In this document: in pieces, positions 44,778 through 54,803 of the stretch
How positions within the stretch are numbered: position 1 is the stretch's first letter
How the letters are laid out: each line of letters starts with the position of its first letter
NCBI GenBank assembly: GCA_965230045.1
Contig: OZ245940.1
Coordinates: 4,278,001-4,342,000 of the forward strand
DNA length: 64,000 nt
Direction: 5' to 3'
DNA from: G963662905 sp965230045
Lineage (GTDB): Bacteria; Bacteroidota; Bacteroidia; Bacteroidales; WRLA01
Made by a program: the position numbers and the translations under genes
The notes under the pieces: generated by a model
Database searches by the model: none
Told to the model about the DNA's origin: nothing
The model's input: only the letters and a program-made list of their open reading frames with translations

Positions 44778-47700
44778 TCCTCTCCGGTTAATTCACGATG
44801 TCTTTTCTTCGCAAGATTCATTACTTCCATGCTGATCTTTTCATGCTGCCCTGATATCTCCTCTACTTCAAAGAAGTCCAACAGATCATCTAATTTCCCT
44901 TGTAGTTTCCTGATCTCCGTCTCTCTGCTTCTCCAAAAATCGGTCTTATTGATCGCATCTTTCAATAATTCGACTATTTCATTGACCAATTTCTTTATTG
45001 CATCCTTTTTATCATTCGAAACTTCTTCTTCGCCAAAAGCTTGCATGATGATTAGATCATAAAATGGCAGACCTTGAGTACCTATTCCGGGTTCGGGCTC
45101 TCTACCCTTTCCAAGGTCGGTACGCAAACGGTCAAATTCTTCAACTATGGTTTCCCAATTTGCTTTATATCGGTCTAAAATATCCTCCATCCGTTTTAAA
45201 AAGCGCTTATATAAACCAGGGTCTTTTTCCATATTAAGCTTGATGTGCCTACGGATTGCATGTTCCATTTCCGATGCCTTTGATTTGGTATTTTTACCAA
45301 ATTTATCTACCTCTTTTGGAAAATCATCGGACAATAGGCTTACCGGAGGCACCTTACTGTCGATACTTAACGTCACAAGATACTTATCAATCATTTTGCG
45401 CACCTTAGCTTTTGCCCATTTTAAATCCAGGGTGGCATCTTTGTATCTGTTTCGTATTCGTATAAGCAGGTATCCAAAGCGCTTTGCAGGGATGTAATAT
45501 TCCCTGGCTACAGAAGTATTAAAAAGCAAATCAAGGCTATCGAAAAAGGCTTTCAGATAGGTGTCGAACTGGGCTCTAAAGGGAATTTCCCCAGCCAACT
45601 CTATACAGCTTTCAGCGAGCTGGAACTCTTCTTCCTTATCGCTCATTTTTTGCTCAACAAAATCTATGAATTTAGCAATACCCCTGTCTTCAAACAGCTG
45701 AACAAGCCTGTTGTAACGGGCTTCCAATACCGGGATCTCCTTGTTTATATCCCTAAAATATTCCAGCAGTTCTTTAATATCTTCTTCATCGGTAGCGCCC
45801 CAGATATTCAGCGCTTCTTTCAAATGGTTGGAAACACCAAAATAATCGACTAAAATCCCATGTTTTTTTTCGCCTTTTGTTCTGTTAACCCTGGCTATAG
45901 CTTGCAATAGGTCATGCTCCCTGATATTCTTATCAAGGTACATTACCTGGGCAATAGGAGCATCGAAACCCGTTAATAACCTATCGCAAACACAAAGAAA
46001 AGCTACACCGGTTTCCGGTTTTAAGTAGTTTCCGTGTTCATCTGTGGAATAATCAAAGTCCTTTTTGAAATTATCAACTGCATTTAGCTCTTTGGCTTTT
46101 TTTCTTGCTGCGCTGATGAAAGCTTCTTCGTTATTGTCCTGCTTTGTCACCACTGTACAGGCTTCAATAAACCCAATTTGTTTTATGAGCTCTTCATCTT
46201 TTTCTGGTTTTCTTTTTTCCTTTTCAAGTCTTTCCTGAACTGCCTGAGCAATTAGATATTGATAGCGTGCAGCAGCGAGGATAGAACTGGCTACAACCAT
46301 GGCCTTATAGCCATTAGGCAGGATTTCATCAATATAGTGATTCGCCAGGTCGTTTGCAATTTCACGCAGGCGATCCATATCTTCAAGGTATGCCTGCATT
46401 GTACCGTAGCGTTTTTGTATCTCTTCTCGCTCCTCTTTAGTCCTTTCCCTGAAAACGTCTTCAAACTCCCTGTCAAAGGCTTCTTTATCGGATATTTTAT
46501 CGTGGCTGGTCTTTCCCTGATAGATAATATCAAGGGTAGCCCTGTCATCAACGGCCTGACGAATCTTGTAGGTATCAATAAACTCCGGATTCTCACCAAA
46601 GCGCTCATGTGTTTTGCGTTTATGCCTTTCCGTTAACAGAGGTGTTCCGGTAAATGCAATTTTGGCAGCATTAGGAAAACCCGAAAATAGATTGTCGCCC
46701 ATTTCACCACCTTGCGTTCTGTGGGCTTCGTCAATTAAAATAATAATCCTGTCTGATGGATTGACCACATCAAAAGGTTTGAATTCAGGGACAATACCTT
46801 CCTCGACAAAAGCTTTTAAAAGAGCCGTGGAATGCCTTAAGTCTTCTTGCACCAGTTTGTGGATCATCACCATATTCAGGTTTGAAGAATCTCCCGAAAG
46901 CTTTTGATAAAGCTCCCTGCGGTTCTTCACAATGTATTCCTTTTTGAACTCTTCTGTAAGATAGGCATCATTCGATAGTTGTTTCTCCAGGTCTTTCCTG
47001 TCAACCAATATAATTACCTTATAATCTTTAAGGTCGGGCAGGGAACGCAGCTTCCGTATAAGGAATATCATGGTTAGGGATTTCCCTGAACCTTGTGTAT
47101 GCCATACAACACCGGAACGTGCTTTTCCGGTTTTGCCTTCACGTAAACGCTCTATAATTTTACCAACAGCCCGGTATTGCTGATAACGGCAAATGATTTT
47201 GGCAGTATTACCATTATCAAACGTTTTGTTTAAGGTAAAATGGCGCATGATATCCAATAGTATTTCTTTGTTGAGCATACCGTGAATTGCCACTTCCTGC
47301 CTTACCTGGGGCTCTTTTTTAATACCAAATTTACCATAGCGAATTTCTTCCTCGGCGGCATATTGCGCGATATTGAAGGTTTTGTAGTGTACAGGAAAAA
47401 TATCTTTCCAGTTCAAGTAATATTCAAAATCGCCTGTTATTGTTCCGCATCTGGCTTCGATTCCATGTGTAGCAATCGAAAATAAGTTATAATGGAATAA
47501 TTTTTCTTCTCCTTCTTTTATGCCAAAGTCATCATCACGGGTATTTGAATAGCGTTGTATTTGGATCACACCTTCCGAAATGGGGTCGCTTACATCCACA
47601 TCCTTACACTCCACAACAACAAGAGGTAAGCCATTAACAAATAATACGATATCAGGTATAATCCCTTCTCTTGGGGCAGCGGGAGTAATGAGCCTAAACT

Positions 47701-48112
47701 GGTTAATGGCAATAAAGCTGTTATTTTCCCAATCATCAAAATCAATTAGCTTGACCAATACATTTGTATCGCCCGTAATTTCATTTTTTGATACAGTTGT
47801 TTTCGTTTTGCCAATTAAACGCTCAAAAACTATTGTGTTGGCCTCTAATAGGGATAAAGCACCTCTTTCCGTTGACGTAACTTCATCATGCAAATCATCC
47901 AATTGCTTATCCGTTAGCCATTCTGTCCCGTTTACTTTATTGATTCGTTTTACGGATTCCTTAAAAACTTCCTTTAAAGTAATCTCTTTAAAAGAAGTCC
48001 TTAAGCTTATGCCCGGATCATGCGGAATACCGAAATCGTGTTCTATTATATCCCATCCTAAGGCATGGAGCTTTTCCAGAAAGGGCTTCTCAACGTTTTT
48101 AAATTCGGCCAT
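44774..48112 (-). CDS. hsdR: Type I restriction enzyme, R subunit
   Basis: A 1112-residue motor and nuclease subunit that translocates and cleaves DNA lacking the protective methylation. The nuclease domain shows GIIPDIVLFVNGLPLVVVECK with Asp154, Glu168 and Lys170 as the PD-(D/E)XK site. The helicase core has Walker A QGSGKS (340-345), DEAH at 461-464, the KIAFTGTPLL motif III and HDLLQAIARVNRT as motif VI. The C-terminus is helical, for docking on HsdM. It looks complete. It is downstream of hsdM and hsdS in the same direction. Confidence 0.95.
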   Translation of the reverse strand: MAEFKNVEKPFLEKLHALGWDIIEHDFGIPHDPGISLRTSFKEITLKEVFKESVKRINKVNGTEWLTDKQLDDLHDEVTSTERGALSLLEANTIVFERLIGKTKTTVSKNEITGDTNVLVKLIDFDDWENNSFIAINQFRLITPAAPREGIIPDIVLFVNGLPLVVVECKDVDVSDPISEGVIQIQRYSNTRDDDFGIKEGEEKLFHYNLFSIATHGIEARCGTITGDFEYYLNWKDIFPVHYKTFNIAQYAAEEEIRYGKFGIKKEPQVRQEVAIHGMLNKEILLDIMRHFTLNKTFDNGNTAKIICRYQQYRAVGKIIERLREGKTGKARSGVVWHTQGSGKSLTMIFLIRKLRSLPDLKDYKVIILVDRKDLEKQLSNDAYLTEEFKKEYIVKNRRELYQKLSGDSSNLNMVMIHKLVQEDLRHSTALLKAFVEEGIVPEFKPFDVVNPSDRIIILIDEAHRTQGGEMGDNLFSGFPNAAKIAFTGTPLLTERHKRKTHERFGENPEFIDTYKIRQAVDDRATLDIIYQGKTSHDKISDKEAFDREFEDVFRERTKEEREEIQKRYGTMQAYLEDMDRLREIANDLANHYIDEILPNGYKAMVVASSILAAARYQYLIAQAVQERLEKEKRKPEKDEELIKQIGFIEACTVVTKQDNNEEAFISAARKKAKELNAVDNFKKDFDYSTDEHGNYLKPETGVAFLCVCDRLLTGFDAPIAQVMYLDKNIREHDLLQAIARVNRTKGEKKHGILVDYFGVSNHLKEALNIWGATDEEDIKELLEYFRDINKEIPVLEARYNRLVQLFEDRGIAKFIDFVEQKMSDKEEEFQLAESCIELAGEIPFRAQFDTYLKAFFDSLDLLFNTSVAREYYIPAKRFGYLLIRIRNRYKDATLDLKWAKAKVRKMIDKYLVTLSIDSKVPPVSLLSDDFPKEVDKFGKNTKSKASEMEHAIRRHIKLNMEKDPGLYKRFLKRMEDILDRYKANWETIVEEFDRLRTDLGKGREPEPGIGTQGLPFYDLIIMQAFGEEEVSNDKKDAIKKLVNEIVELLKDAINKTDFWRSRETEIRKLQGKLDDLLDFFEVEEISGQHEKISMEVMNLAKKRHRELTGEE

Positions 48113-48122
48113 GACAAATTGT

Positions 48123-50051
48123 TTACTTGTTTGTTTTATAGGCTTGGTCTGGGTGATTAATCATCTCAGGATGCAAATAAACCAGCTCCTCCCTTTTTAT
48201 CATATCACCTAAGAAATTCCGTTTAATGTAATCTTCTCGTTTACCAAGTATCTCTGCGATTTCGGACGATTTGCAATATTGGTCTGCACATATTTTGCAA
48301 ATAATATCCCTTAGTTTTTGCTTGTCGTTTATTCGCTTTCCTAATTGAGCTATTTCATCTTTAAGTTCCTGGCTGATTTTTACGACAGCTGGTGTACTAA
48401 GGCCTCCAGCTGGTGTATTAAGACCTTCAGCTGGTGTATTAAGAGCCTGAGCTGGTGTACTAAGGCCTCCAGCTGGTGTACTAAGAGTCTGAGCTGGTGT
48501 ACTAAGGCCTCCAGCTGGTGTACTAAGAGCCTGAGCTGGTGTACTAAGGCCTCCAGTTGGTGTATTAGCAGTTAAAAGATTGGGCGCAGGAAGGTAGTAA
48601 GTGCCTTTTCCCTTGCCTTTAGACCTAAGTAAACCATCCACTTTTAGCTCCCTTAGCTCAATACTTGCTTTCATAACATCGCAATCAGCCATCTGGCGAT
48701 AGGTATGATTATCAATAGCACCCACTTCACGAATAAAAACCAAAGCTTGTTTTTGAGAATCGCTCAGGTTAAATTTTTCAAACTGCTTTAACCACGCCAA
48801 ATCTTTCTCATTGAGAAAATGATGCAATAATAAACGTGCCACAAACTCATTACTTCCGCGCCTTGACTCAAAAGTTGGCGGAACCAAATGCGATTCCTTC
48901 ATTAAACGGCGCATAGCCCTGATTCCCGAACCTTTGGTTTCTGCCAGGTTGGTTTCATGAAAAACGGCTGCAATAAATGGGTTTCGGGTTTCACTGCCGG
49001 GTTCTCCCAGTTTATCCTCTGCCTTTAGCGAAAAACCGGGATTAATTATTTCGATGCGATTATCATACCGAATAAGCTGTATTGGACGATGTTCGCGATA
49101 CGAGCGGTGCATCAAAGCATTCACAATAGCTTCGCGCAAAGCCTTTAAAGGCAAACCAGTTGCTGTGGCCTGTATTTTATCGGTTTCCAACAAAAATCCT
49201 TTGGGCAAATCGGCATTTATAGCATCAATTAAACGATATATGAGCAGCAATAGCGAACCGCGCATATCAATGGAAATAAACCGGTCATCCGGGTTCTCAA
49301 CCCAAATATTTCCCGGAACGCGAATATAATCTACCCGCAACATAGGAAAGGTTCGCCTGAGTGCCATGCTCTTCCCAAAGAGTAACAAACCCGCCAAATT
49401 GGGCTGATCCTTATTATCTGCATTTGTGCAGCCAAGGGCTTGTAGCAGCTCCGCATCGGAATACGTTAATTCCTCCGCATAAGGATTTACGTTCCCCCGT
49501 AAAACACGATAACGCTTTATGGCATTTTCATCAATATCTTCCATTGAAACGCCTTGAACCGGACTTTGGTCGTAGCTTATATTGTCTTGATAAAAAATAT
49601 GCATATCATCTTCGGTACAACGCTGGTCGGTTGTTCCGATTCTGCGGTAAGCCCCTGCCGGCAAGCCATCGGCTTTGAAATACAGTGGTTTTTGATGGGC
49701 AGGCAATTCGTTTACCCAAATTTTTATAACAGTCTGCCCCTCAACTTTCTCGATATATAATTCCGGGCGAACGGGCAGATTAAACATTCCGGCACACTGT
49801 GTAGCAAAGTCTTTCTGGAACTTGTCGATATCATCAATGTTTACTGCTCTGTATTGCGGAAAAGATGAGGCATTATCTTCGGCTATGCCCATAATAATAA
49901 ACCCACCTCCAAGCCCGGGCTCGTTAGAATAAGCACAAACCGTTTCCATTACCGAGCGGGTGCTTTCGCTGCCTCCCTTAGCCTCAATCCAGGTAGATTC
50001 GTCTTGCTCGTTAAGCAATTCAAATAGTTCTTGTGCGCTGTATTCTTTCAT
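48123..50051 (-). CDS. AlbA_2/Schlafen-type ATP-binding regulator inside the R-M operon
   Basis: A 642-residue protein. The N-terminal AlbA_2 (Schlafen-like) domain shows STWIEAKGG and GGGFIIMGIAEDN, and a C-terminal GHKL-type ATPase-like domain has ALREAIVNALMHRSYREH and RIEIINPG. Winged-helix segments follow. Residues about 493-555 are nine 7-residue repeats (LSTPAGG or LSTPAQA) coded by 21-bp units. A final winged helix contains KSSEIAEILGKREDYIK. Such proteins sit in many Bacteroidota type I R-M operons, with unclear roles in control or in guarding against self-attack. Confidence 0.8.
   Translation of the reverse strand: MKEYSAQELFELLNEQDESTWIEAKGGSESTRSVMETVCAYSNEPGLGGGFIIMGIAEDNASSFPQYRAVNIDDIDKFQKDFATQCAGMFNLPVRPELYIEKVEGQTVIKIWVNELPAHQKPLYFKADGLPAGAYRRIGTTDQRCTEDDMHIFYQDNISYDQSPVQGVSMEDIDENAIKRYRVLRGNVNPYAEELTYSDAELLQALGCTNADNKDQPNLAGLLLFGKSMALRRTFPMLRVDYIRVPGNIWVENPDDRFISIDMRGSLLLLIYRLIDAINADLPKGFLLETDKIQATATGLPLKALREAIVNALMHRSYREHRPIQLIRYDNRIEIINPGFSLKAEDKLGEPGSETRNPFIAAVFHETNLAETKGSGIRAMRRLMKESHLVPPTFESRRGSNEFVARLLLHHFLNEKDLAWLKQFEKFNLSDSQKQALVFIREVGAIDNHTYRQMADCDVMKASIELRELKVDGLLRSKGKGKGTYYLPAPNLLTANTPTGGLSTPAQALSTPAGGLSTPAQTLSTPAGGLSTPAQALNTPAEGLNTPAGGLSTPAVVKISQELKDEIAQLGKRINDKQKLRDIICKICADQYCKSSEIAEILGKREDYIKRNFLGDMIKREELVYLHPEMINHPDQAYKTNK
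48387..48575 (-). repeat. Nine in-frame 21-bp tandem repeats in the AlbA_2 gene
   Basis: The units begin AGCTGGTGTACTAAG on the plus strand, and two unit types alternate, giving a partial 42-bp super-repeat. Copy-number change would keep the frame and only lengthen or shorten the Ser-Thr-Pro-Ala linker between the ATPase-like part and the last winged helix. Confidence 0.9.
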
Positions 50052-50063
50052 GGTTCCTAACTT

Positions 50064-51350
50064 TTAATTTTCATCAACTTTCACTTCCACCTTACCGCTC
50101 AATAAATCCTGCATTAAGCCTGCTTTTATTTCACGGTATTTGGTGAGGGTGGATTGTTCAACCTTAATTTTATTTAATAATGCGTTTGCCCTGGAGAAAA
50201 GAATTTGTTGCTCATCTTTTAAAGGCACAGGAATTAAAAATTCTCGTATTTCTTCAAGGTGTAGGTTTGTTACTGTACCTTGCTTAGCCCTTTTCTTAAT
50301 TTGCTTCCAAACTATTTCTTCCGATAAAATCAAAGTTAAATACTCAGGTTTTATTAGTTTTCTTATCGGTTTAATTAAAGCCAAACTAACAAATATCGAA
50401 AACTCCCAATCCCAAGTAATCAGTTTAGGAATACCTATAGTACCATTTTTACTGTACAAAATATCTCCCTTTTGAGGATTACATCTTTTAATTAGTTCAT
50501 TGTGTTCTTCTACACTAATGTATTTGATTTTTTCAAAATCAATAATTTCAGATTGTACATCAGTTACCCTTAGAAATGGCATTCCACTTTCTGTATATTT
50601 CGGTGTAAAATGAGTTCCATCGACAATTTTAGTAGATAGCTTGTCAAGTTCATATATTTCCCACTCCCTCGGAATCCATCCCAATGCACTCTCCTTATAA
50701 AGCTCCGGAGCATCTTCCTGCTTTGGGCGGAGCTTGCCGGTTTTAATGTCAATGCCACGGGTGAAAAGGTCGTGCATCATGCCTTGTTTAATGGCCTGGT
50801 ACTTGGCAATGGCTGCTTCTGTTTTTTCTAATACGGCATCGCAGGTGGAGAGGATGCGGGCTATGCGACGTTGTTGGGGAAGTGGGGGAATTTCGATTTT
50901 AAAATTTGATATATTTTCTTGAGATAGAGTAGGAATAGCTCCTCCAACAACTGTAGCTTCAATTTGCCTTTGTATGATGGAGTTCTGCATTAAGTAGCCA
51001 AGAAATACCGAGTCTTCTGTAATTTTTTTCAGAACTACTATCTGAGGATTAATTGTGGCAGGCTTAGTTAAGTTTTTAACCTGAGCCGTTTTCCCATATG
51101 TGGAACCTGTTTTGACAAGTAGAATATCATTCTCTTCTAATTTAATTTCAGGTGATTCATCATATTTAAACCAAGAAATGTAAGTAGAATTGTCATAACT
51201 TAATTTACTGTTCTTAATATTTGAAGGACTTAAAGAAATAGCGCCTTCATCTTCTCCTACAATATCTTCAACAGTATAACCTCGGAAACCAATTCTCCCC
51301 TTAATAATACAACAATCTCCTAACAGTTTTTCACGCCACTTATCCTTCAT
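50064..51350 (-). CDS. hsdS: Type I restriction enzyme, specificity subunit
   Basis: A 428-residue subunit with two target-recognition domains, each followed by a conserved helix region: IPPLPQQRRIARILSTCDAVLEKTE and the C-terminal IPVPLKDEQQILFSRANALLN. The TRDs (about 15-150 and 230-360) set the two halves of the recognition sequence. The protein is complete and has normal length. It starts inside the end of the upstream DUF1016 stub (11-bp overlap). No inverted hsdS fragments that could give phase switching are seen nearby. Confidence 0.95.
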   Translation of the reverse strand: MKDKWREKLLGDCCIIKGRIGFRGYTVEDIVGEDEGAISLSPSNIKNSKLSYDNSTYISWFKYDESPEIKLEENDILLVKTGSTYGKTAQVKNLTKPATINPQIVVLKKITEDSVFLGYLMQNSIIQRQIEATVVGGAIPTLSQENISNFKIEIPPLPQQRRIARILSTCDAVLEKTEAAIAKYQAIKQGMMHDLFTRGIDIKTGKLRPKQEDAPELYKESALGWIPREWEIYELDKLSTKIVDGTHFTPKYTESGMPFLRVTDVQSEIIDFEKIKYISVEEHNELIKRCNPQKGDILYSKNGTIGIPKLITWDWEFSIFVSLALIKPIRKLIKPEYLTLILSEEIVWKQIKKRAKQGTVTNLHLEEIREFLIPVPLKDEQQILFSRANALLNKIKVEQSTLTKYREIKAGLMQDLLSGKVEVKVDEN

Positions 51351-51669
51351 ACCCCAACTCCGTTAAAAAGTTAGACAAGAGATTGGCTTTACAGTATTTA
51401 TGCTTCATGGTTTCCGGTGTTTTGTTTTGCAATTTCGATTGCAGAGCCAATTGTTGCGACAGTGACGCAAGAATTTTTCCTCCATATTCGGTACGCCCGT
51501 CGGTTTTTAAATAAGTGTTGATATAGTCACCAATCTGCCAATACATTAAGGTGGATTCGGCTACAACAAAAACAGCGGCCTTGCTTTTTGCCTGTTCAAT
51601 TATGGATGACAAAACAGTGAACAATTCGCCTGAATAGCGTTTAATTTCAGTTGTGTTTTGTTTATTCAT
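51340..51669 (-). CDS. Stand-alone DUF1016 N-terminal domain (stub)
   Basis: 109 residues matching the helical N-terminal domain of YhcG/DUF1016 PD-(D/E)XK proteins (AESTLMYWQIGDYINTYL, then ASLSQQLALQSKLQ). The nuclease half is absent, so this is a truncated or domesticated remnant. However, its overlaps with hsdM (8 bp) and hsdS (11 bp) are tight, and no decay is visible, so it may be an expressed small protein that helps the R-M complex. Confidence 0.7.
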   Translation of the reverse strand: MNKQNTTEIKRYSGELFTVLSSIIEQAKSKAAVFVVAESTLMYWQIGDYINTYLKTDGRTEYGGKILASLSQQLALQSKLQNKTPETMKHKYCKANLLSNFLTELGYEG

Positions 51670-54232
51670 AGCCCAATTCTTTTAAATAGCCATTAAGCTC
51701 GTTGGCCGCCTCATCGCGCTCCTTTAATACTGCGGTTAAAGTTTCCTGGTACTTCAAGAAGCGTTTTTCCAGTTCCGCCAGAAAATCACGTTCGTAACGG
51801 TTTACATAGTCCATTACAGTAGTCTGTAAAGTTTGCTTCCAGCGGGCAAGAATAAGGGCTTTGGCTTCTTCGGGCGTGATTTTTTCACGGGCTTTTTCTA
51901 CCAGATCATCTTTTTTGTCCTTAATTTCTTTAATGGTAGCCTTGCAGGTTTTTAGTTCCTGCTCCAGCTCTGTATGGCGAGACAGCTTATTGTCAATGGC
52001 TTGCTTTTGTTTGGTATAGGATGCTTGCTGTTCCATAACCATATTTAAGTCAGCCTTTAAAGCTGCATTATCATAATTGGCTTTAATCCGGATATTGAGC
52101 GCTTTAATTTCTTTGCTGGCGGCTTTTATGCTTCCGTTGGTTTCTCTCAGCTTGCCTTTAAATTCCTTCATAACATCCTTGGGCAGAACCTCAAAATTAT
52201 CTTCCTCGTATTCGCCTTCTTCCAATTCGTTTACTTCGGCAAACATGGCTTCCAGCTCGTCGCGCCTTGCTTCATTATTCGCCAGTTCTTCCAGTACTTC
52301 AGGAAATTGTGATTGCAGTATTTCTTCGGCAGGTATTAAATCCGCGTTCCAGGCACTGGCAGAAACGGATTTAAGGTCGGTTTCCAGGCTATTCCAATAC
52401 GTAGCAAATGCGCCCCGGCTTTTGTGCATATCCAAAATCCCCAGTGCGCTAAAATCGGCAGCAATGCTTTTTGAAAAGGAGCGGTAAAGCTCAAATACAT
52501 TTTTGTTTTTTGGTAATGCCTCTAATTTATCCACATGATCGTCCCACCATTGATTAACAGCGGAGACATAAGCAGTACGCTTTGAAGCTATATCTGCGTG
52601 TTCGCTTACCAATTCTTTTAGCTTGTCTTTGGATTGAATACTTGCAGCGAATTTTTTATAGCCTTCTTTCCAATCCTCAAATAATTCACTTTTTAAATCC
52701 GGGTAATTGTTCCAATAGCTTGTTAAAGACTGCACTTCGTTTTCGGGGATGCCGCCGTGCAAATGCGCTGTTACATCCTGAGGTTCAGCAGGAGGACTGT
52801 TGTCCACATATCTGCGGATGTTGAAGTTGAATTCCTCTTTCTCTAAATCCTCTTTGCTCACCAATTTGGAATAAGCATCCAGTTCATATTTTTTCCGATA
52901 TACGTAGGAAATTTTAGCAATATCTTCGGGGCGCAGCTTATTCTGGTTTTTCCCTTCCTTGTATTCCCGGTCGGCATTAATGAACAACACCTTTTTTCGG
53001 CTATGTGCATCCTTTTTATTAATTACCAGCACAGAGGCAGGAATGCCTGTACCATAAAACAAGCCCTGAGGCAAGCCGACCACAGCTTCAATATATCCAC
53101 GCTTCACCAACCACTGTCGCATATTTTTCTCCTCGCTACCACGGAACAGTACACCGTGCGGCATCACCACCGCCATTCGGCCATTGTCTTTTAACACACT
53201 AATCATGTGCTGCACAAACATAAAGTCGGCTTTGCTTTTCCTGGGCATCCAATGATGAAAGCGGTCACGAAAATTTTTGATATCAGAATAATCCGCCGAA
53301 AAAGGAGGATTGGCAATAACTATATCAAAGCGTTTTAATTCTCCGTTCTCGATATGCTGCGGATCGGCAATGGTATCACCTTGTCTTATATCAGCATCAA
53401 AAACATCATGGAACAGCATATTCATTTTACACAGCGACCATGTGCCACCGTTTAGCTCCTGACCTGCAAAGCTTAGGTTTGAGCTATCGCCATAGCGGGA
53501 TTGCACATAGTTTTTGGTTTCGATAAGCATACCGCCGGAGCCAATTGTGGGGTCATAAACACTAGATTCCTTTTCAGGCTCTAAAATATTGACCAATAAT
53601 TTAACCACTTCGCCTGGCGTATAAAACTCGCCTCCTTTTTTTCCGGCACTATCGGCAAAATACTTAATGAGGTATTCATAAGCAGCCCCCAAAATATCAG
53701 GAAATTCAAAATTTTCTTCAATGAGTTCTACCTTATTAAAATGCTGAATAAATTCAATCAGCTTTTCGTCGCTGAGAGCATTTTTATTTTTGCCAATGGT
53801 TCGGTTGAAGTTCACATTAGTAAGCACACCGCTCAATTTATCGGGATTAGCTTCTTCAAGTGCTTCCAGTGCTTTATTCAGGTTGTTGCCAACATCTTTT
53901 TTCAGGTGCAGTATTCCCGAATTAATTTCGTTACCTGCATCGTCTTTGGTTTTTACATTCCAGCGGGCGTTTACAGGTTCAGCCGGAACAAAATATTCAT
54001 AGGCATTTGGTTTTTCCAACGCCTGATTTATCTTATCCTCGCTTAATCCTTTGCTTTGCAGCTCCTTTAAGCGGACAGCCCGGTCTAATTCAAATTTATC
54101 CGACAAACGCTTCAGGAACAACATCCCAAAGATGTACTCTTTAAACTCAGAGGCGTCCATGTTACCTCTTAATATATCACAGGCATCAAAAAGGAAGCCT
54201 TCTAAATATGTAAGGGTGAGTTTTTTGTTCAT
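51662..54232 (-). CDS. hsdM: Type I restriction enzyme, methyltransferase subunit
   Basis: An 856-residue N6-adenine methyltransferase. The helical N-domain (LEGFLFDACDILRGN) precedes SAM motif I VYDPTIGSGGML (about 225-236) and catalytic motif IV IVIANPPF (NPPF at 308-311). It has an unusually long C-terminal extension, about 600-856, rich in charged coiled coil, where HsdM proteins usually end near 500-530 residues. The extension may contact HsdS or the DUF1016 stub. It is the first gene of the operon hsdM-stub-hsdS-AlbA_2-hsdR-ygjP. Confidence 0.95.
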   Translation of the reverse strand: MNKKLTLTYLEGFLFDACDILRGNMDASEFKEYIFGMLFLKRLSDKFELDRAVRLKELQSKGLSEDKINQALEKPNAYEYFVPAEPVNARWNVKTKDDAGNEINSGILHLKKDVGNNLNKALEALEEANPDKLSGVLTNVNFNRTIGKNKNALSDEKLIEFIQHFNKVELIEENFEFPDILGAAYEYLIKYFADSAGKKGGEFYTPGEVVKLLVNILEPEKESSVYDPTIGSGGMLIETKNYVQSRYGDSSNLSFAGQELNGGTWSLCKMNMLFHDVFDADIRQGDTIADPQHIENGELKRFDIVIANPPFSADYSDIKNFRDRFHHWMPRKSKADFMFVQHMISVLKDNGRMAVVMPHGVLFRGSEEKNMRQWLVKRGYIEAVVGLPQGLFYGTGIPASVLVINKKDAHSRKKVLFINADREYKEGKNQNKLRPEDIAKISYVYRKKYELDAYSKLVSKEDLEKEEFNFNIRRYVDNSPPAEPQDVTAHLHGGIPENEVQSLTSYWNNYPDLKSELFEDWKEGYKKFAASIQSKDKLKELVSEHADIASKRTAYVSAVNQWWDDHVDKLEALPKNKNVFELYRSFSKSIAADFSALGILDMHKSRGAFATYWNSLETDLKSVSASAWNADLIPAEEILQSQFPEVLEELANNEARRDELEAMFAEVNELEEGEYEEDNFEVLPKDVMKEFKGKLRETNGSIKAASKEIKALNIRIKANYDNAALKADLNMVMEQQASYTKQKQAIDNKLSRHTELEQELKTCKATIKEIKDKKDDLVEKAREKITPEEAKALILARWKQTLQTTVMDYVNRYERDFLAELEKRFLKYQETLTAVLKERDEAANELNGYLKELGYE

Positions 54233-54441
54233 ATGTTATTATGTAGCTTTCTTAAATTTATTTGCATATTTAGGATAAAAGACTTTCGTTTTAGGGTTCG
54301 TGTTGTGGCTGGATTCCCATTTCATGAGCTAACTTATAATAAAATGCTTTATGGCCTTATACAATAATATCGTTTTTGCCTGGCAGGGGGATTAATGCCC
54401 CAGAGACTTTGCTGCATTTTTATTGTGTGCCATTGATCCGT

Positions 54442-54729
54442 TTATTCAGTATTTAATGTTTGTTCTACAATATGAAAAGCGCCAACAGCTGTTTCAGGTT
54501 CATCTTTAACAAGCTCATAAACCTGGCCAGCGAGCCAAAGTGCAAGCAGCTCCTTTTCATCGGCTTCAAAAATCTTTGCCATCTGAATAACCTGCTCCCG
54601 TTTGGCCTTTCGTTCACCTCTTTCAATCTTGCTGTACATTGGTGTATCTATCTCCAAATCAGCAGACAGATGCCTTTGCAGCAATCCTTTTTCTTCTCTC
54701 AATTCTTTTATTCGTAATCCTAAAAACAT
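54442..54729 (-). CDS. XRE-family HTH regulator, probable R-M controller
   Basis: 95 residues with an N-terminal Cro/CI HTH (LRIKELREEKGLLQRHLSAD, then MYSKIERGERKAKREQV). The short acidic tail may dimerise. It lies 210 bp upstream of hsdM in the same direction, the usual place of a transcriptional controller of a restriction operon. The gap between holds no other gene. The ligand or operator is unknown. Confidence 0.8.
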   Translation of the reverse strand: MFLGLRIKELREEKGLLQRHLSADLEIDTPMYSKIERGERKAKREQVIQMAKIFEADEKELLALWLAGQVYELVKDEPETAVGAFHIVEQTLNTE

Positions 54730-54803
54730 GGTCTAAGTTTTGTGGCTTTTCACTTTTTGGCTAATGTAATAATTATTTTTGTGACAAAATATTACAGTCC
54801 AAT

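Noticed and set aside
50064..51350. Invertible hsdS phase-variation locus
   Set aside because: Only one hsdS is present, with no inverted partial copy nearby and no invertase other than the island integrase.
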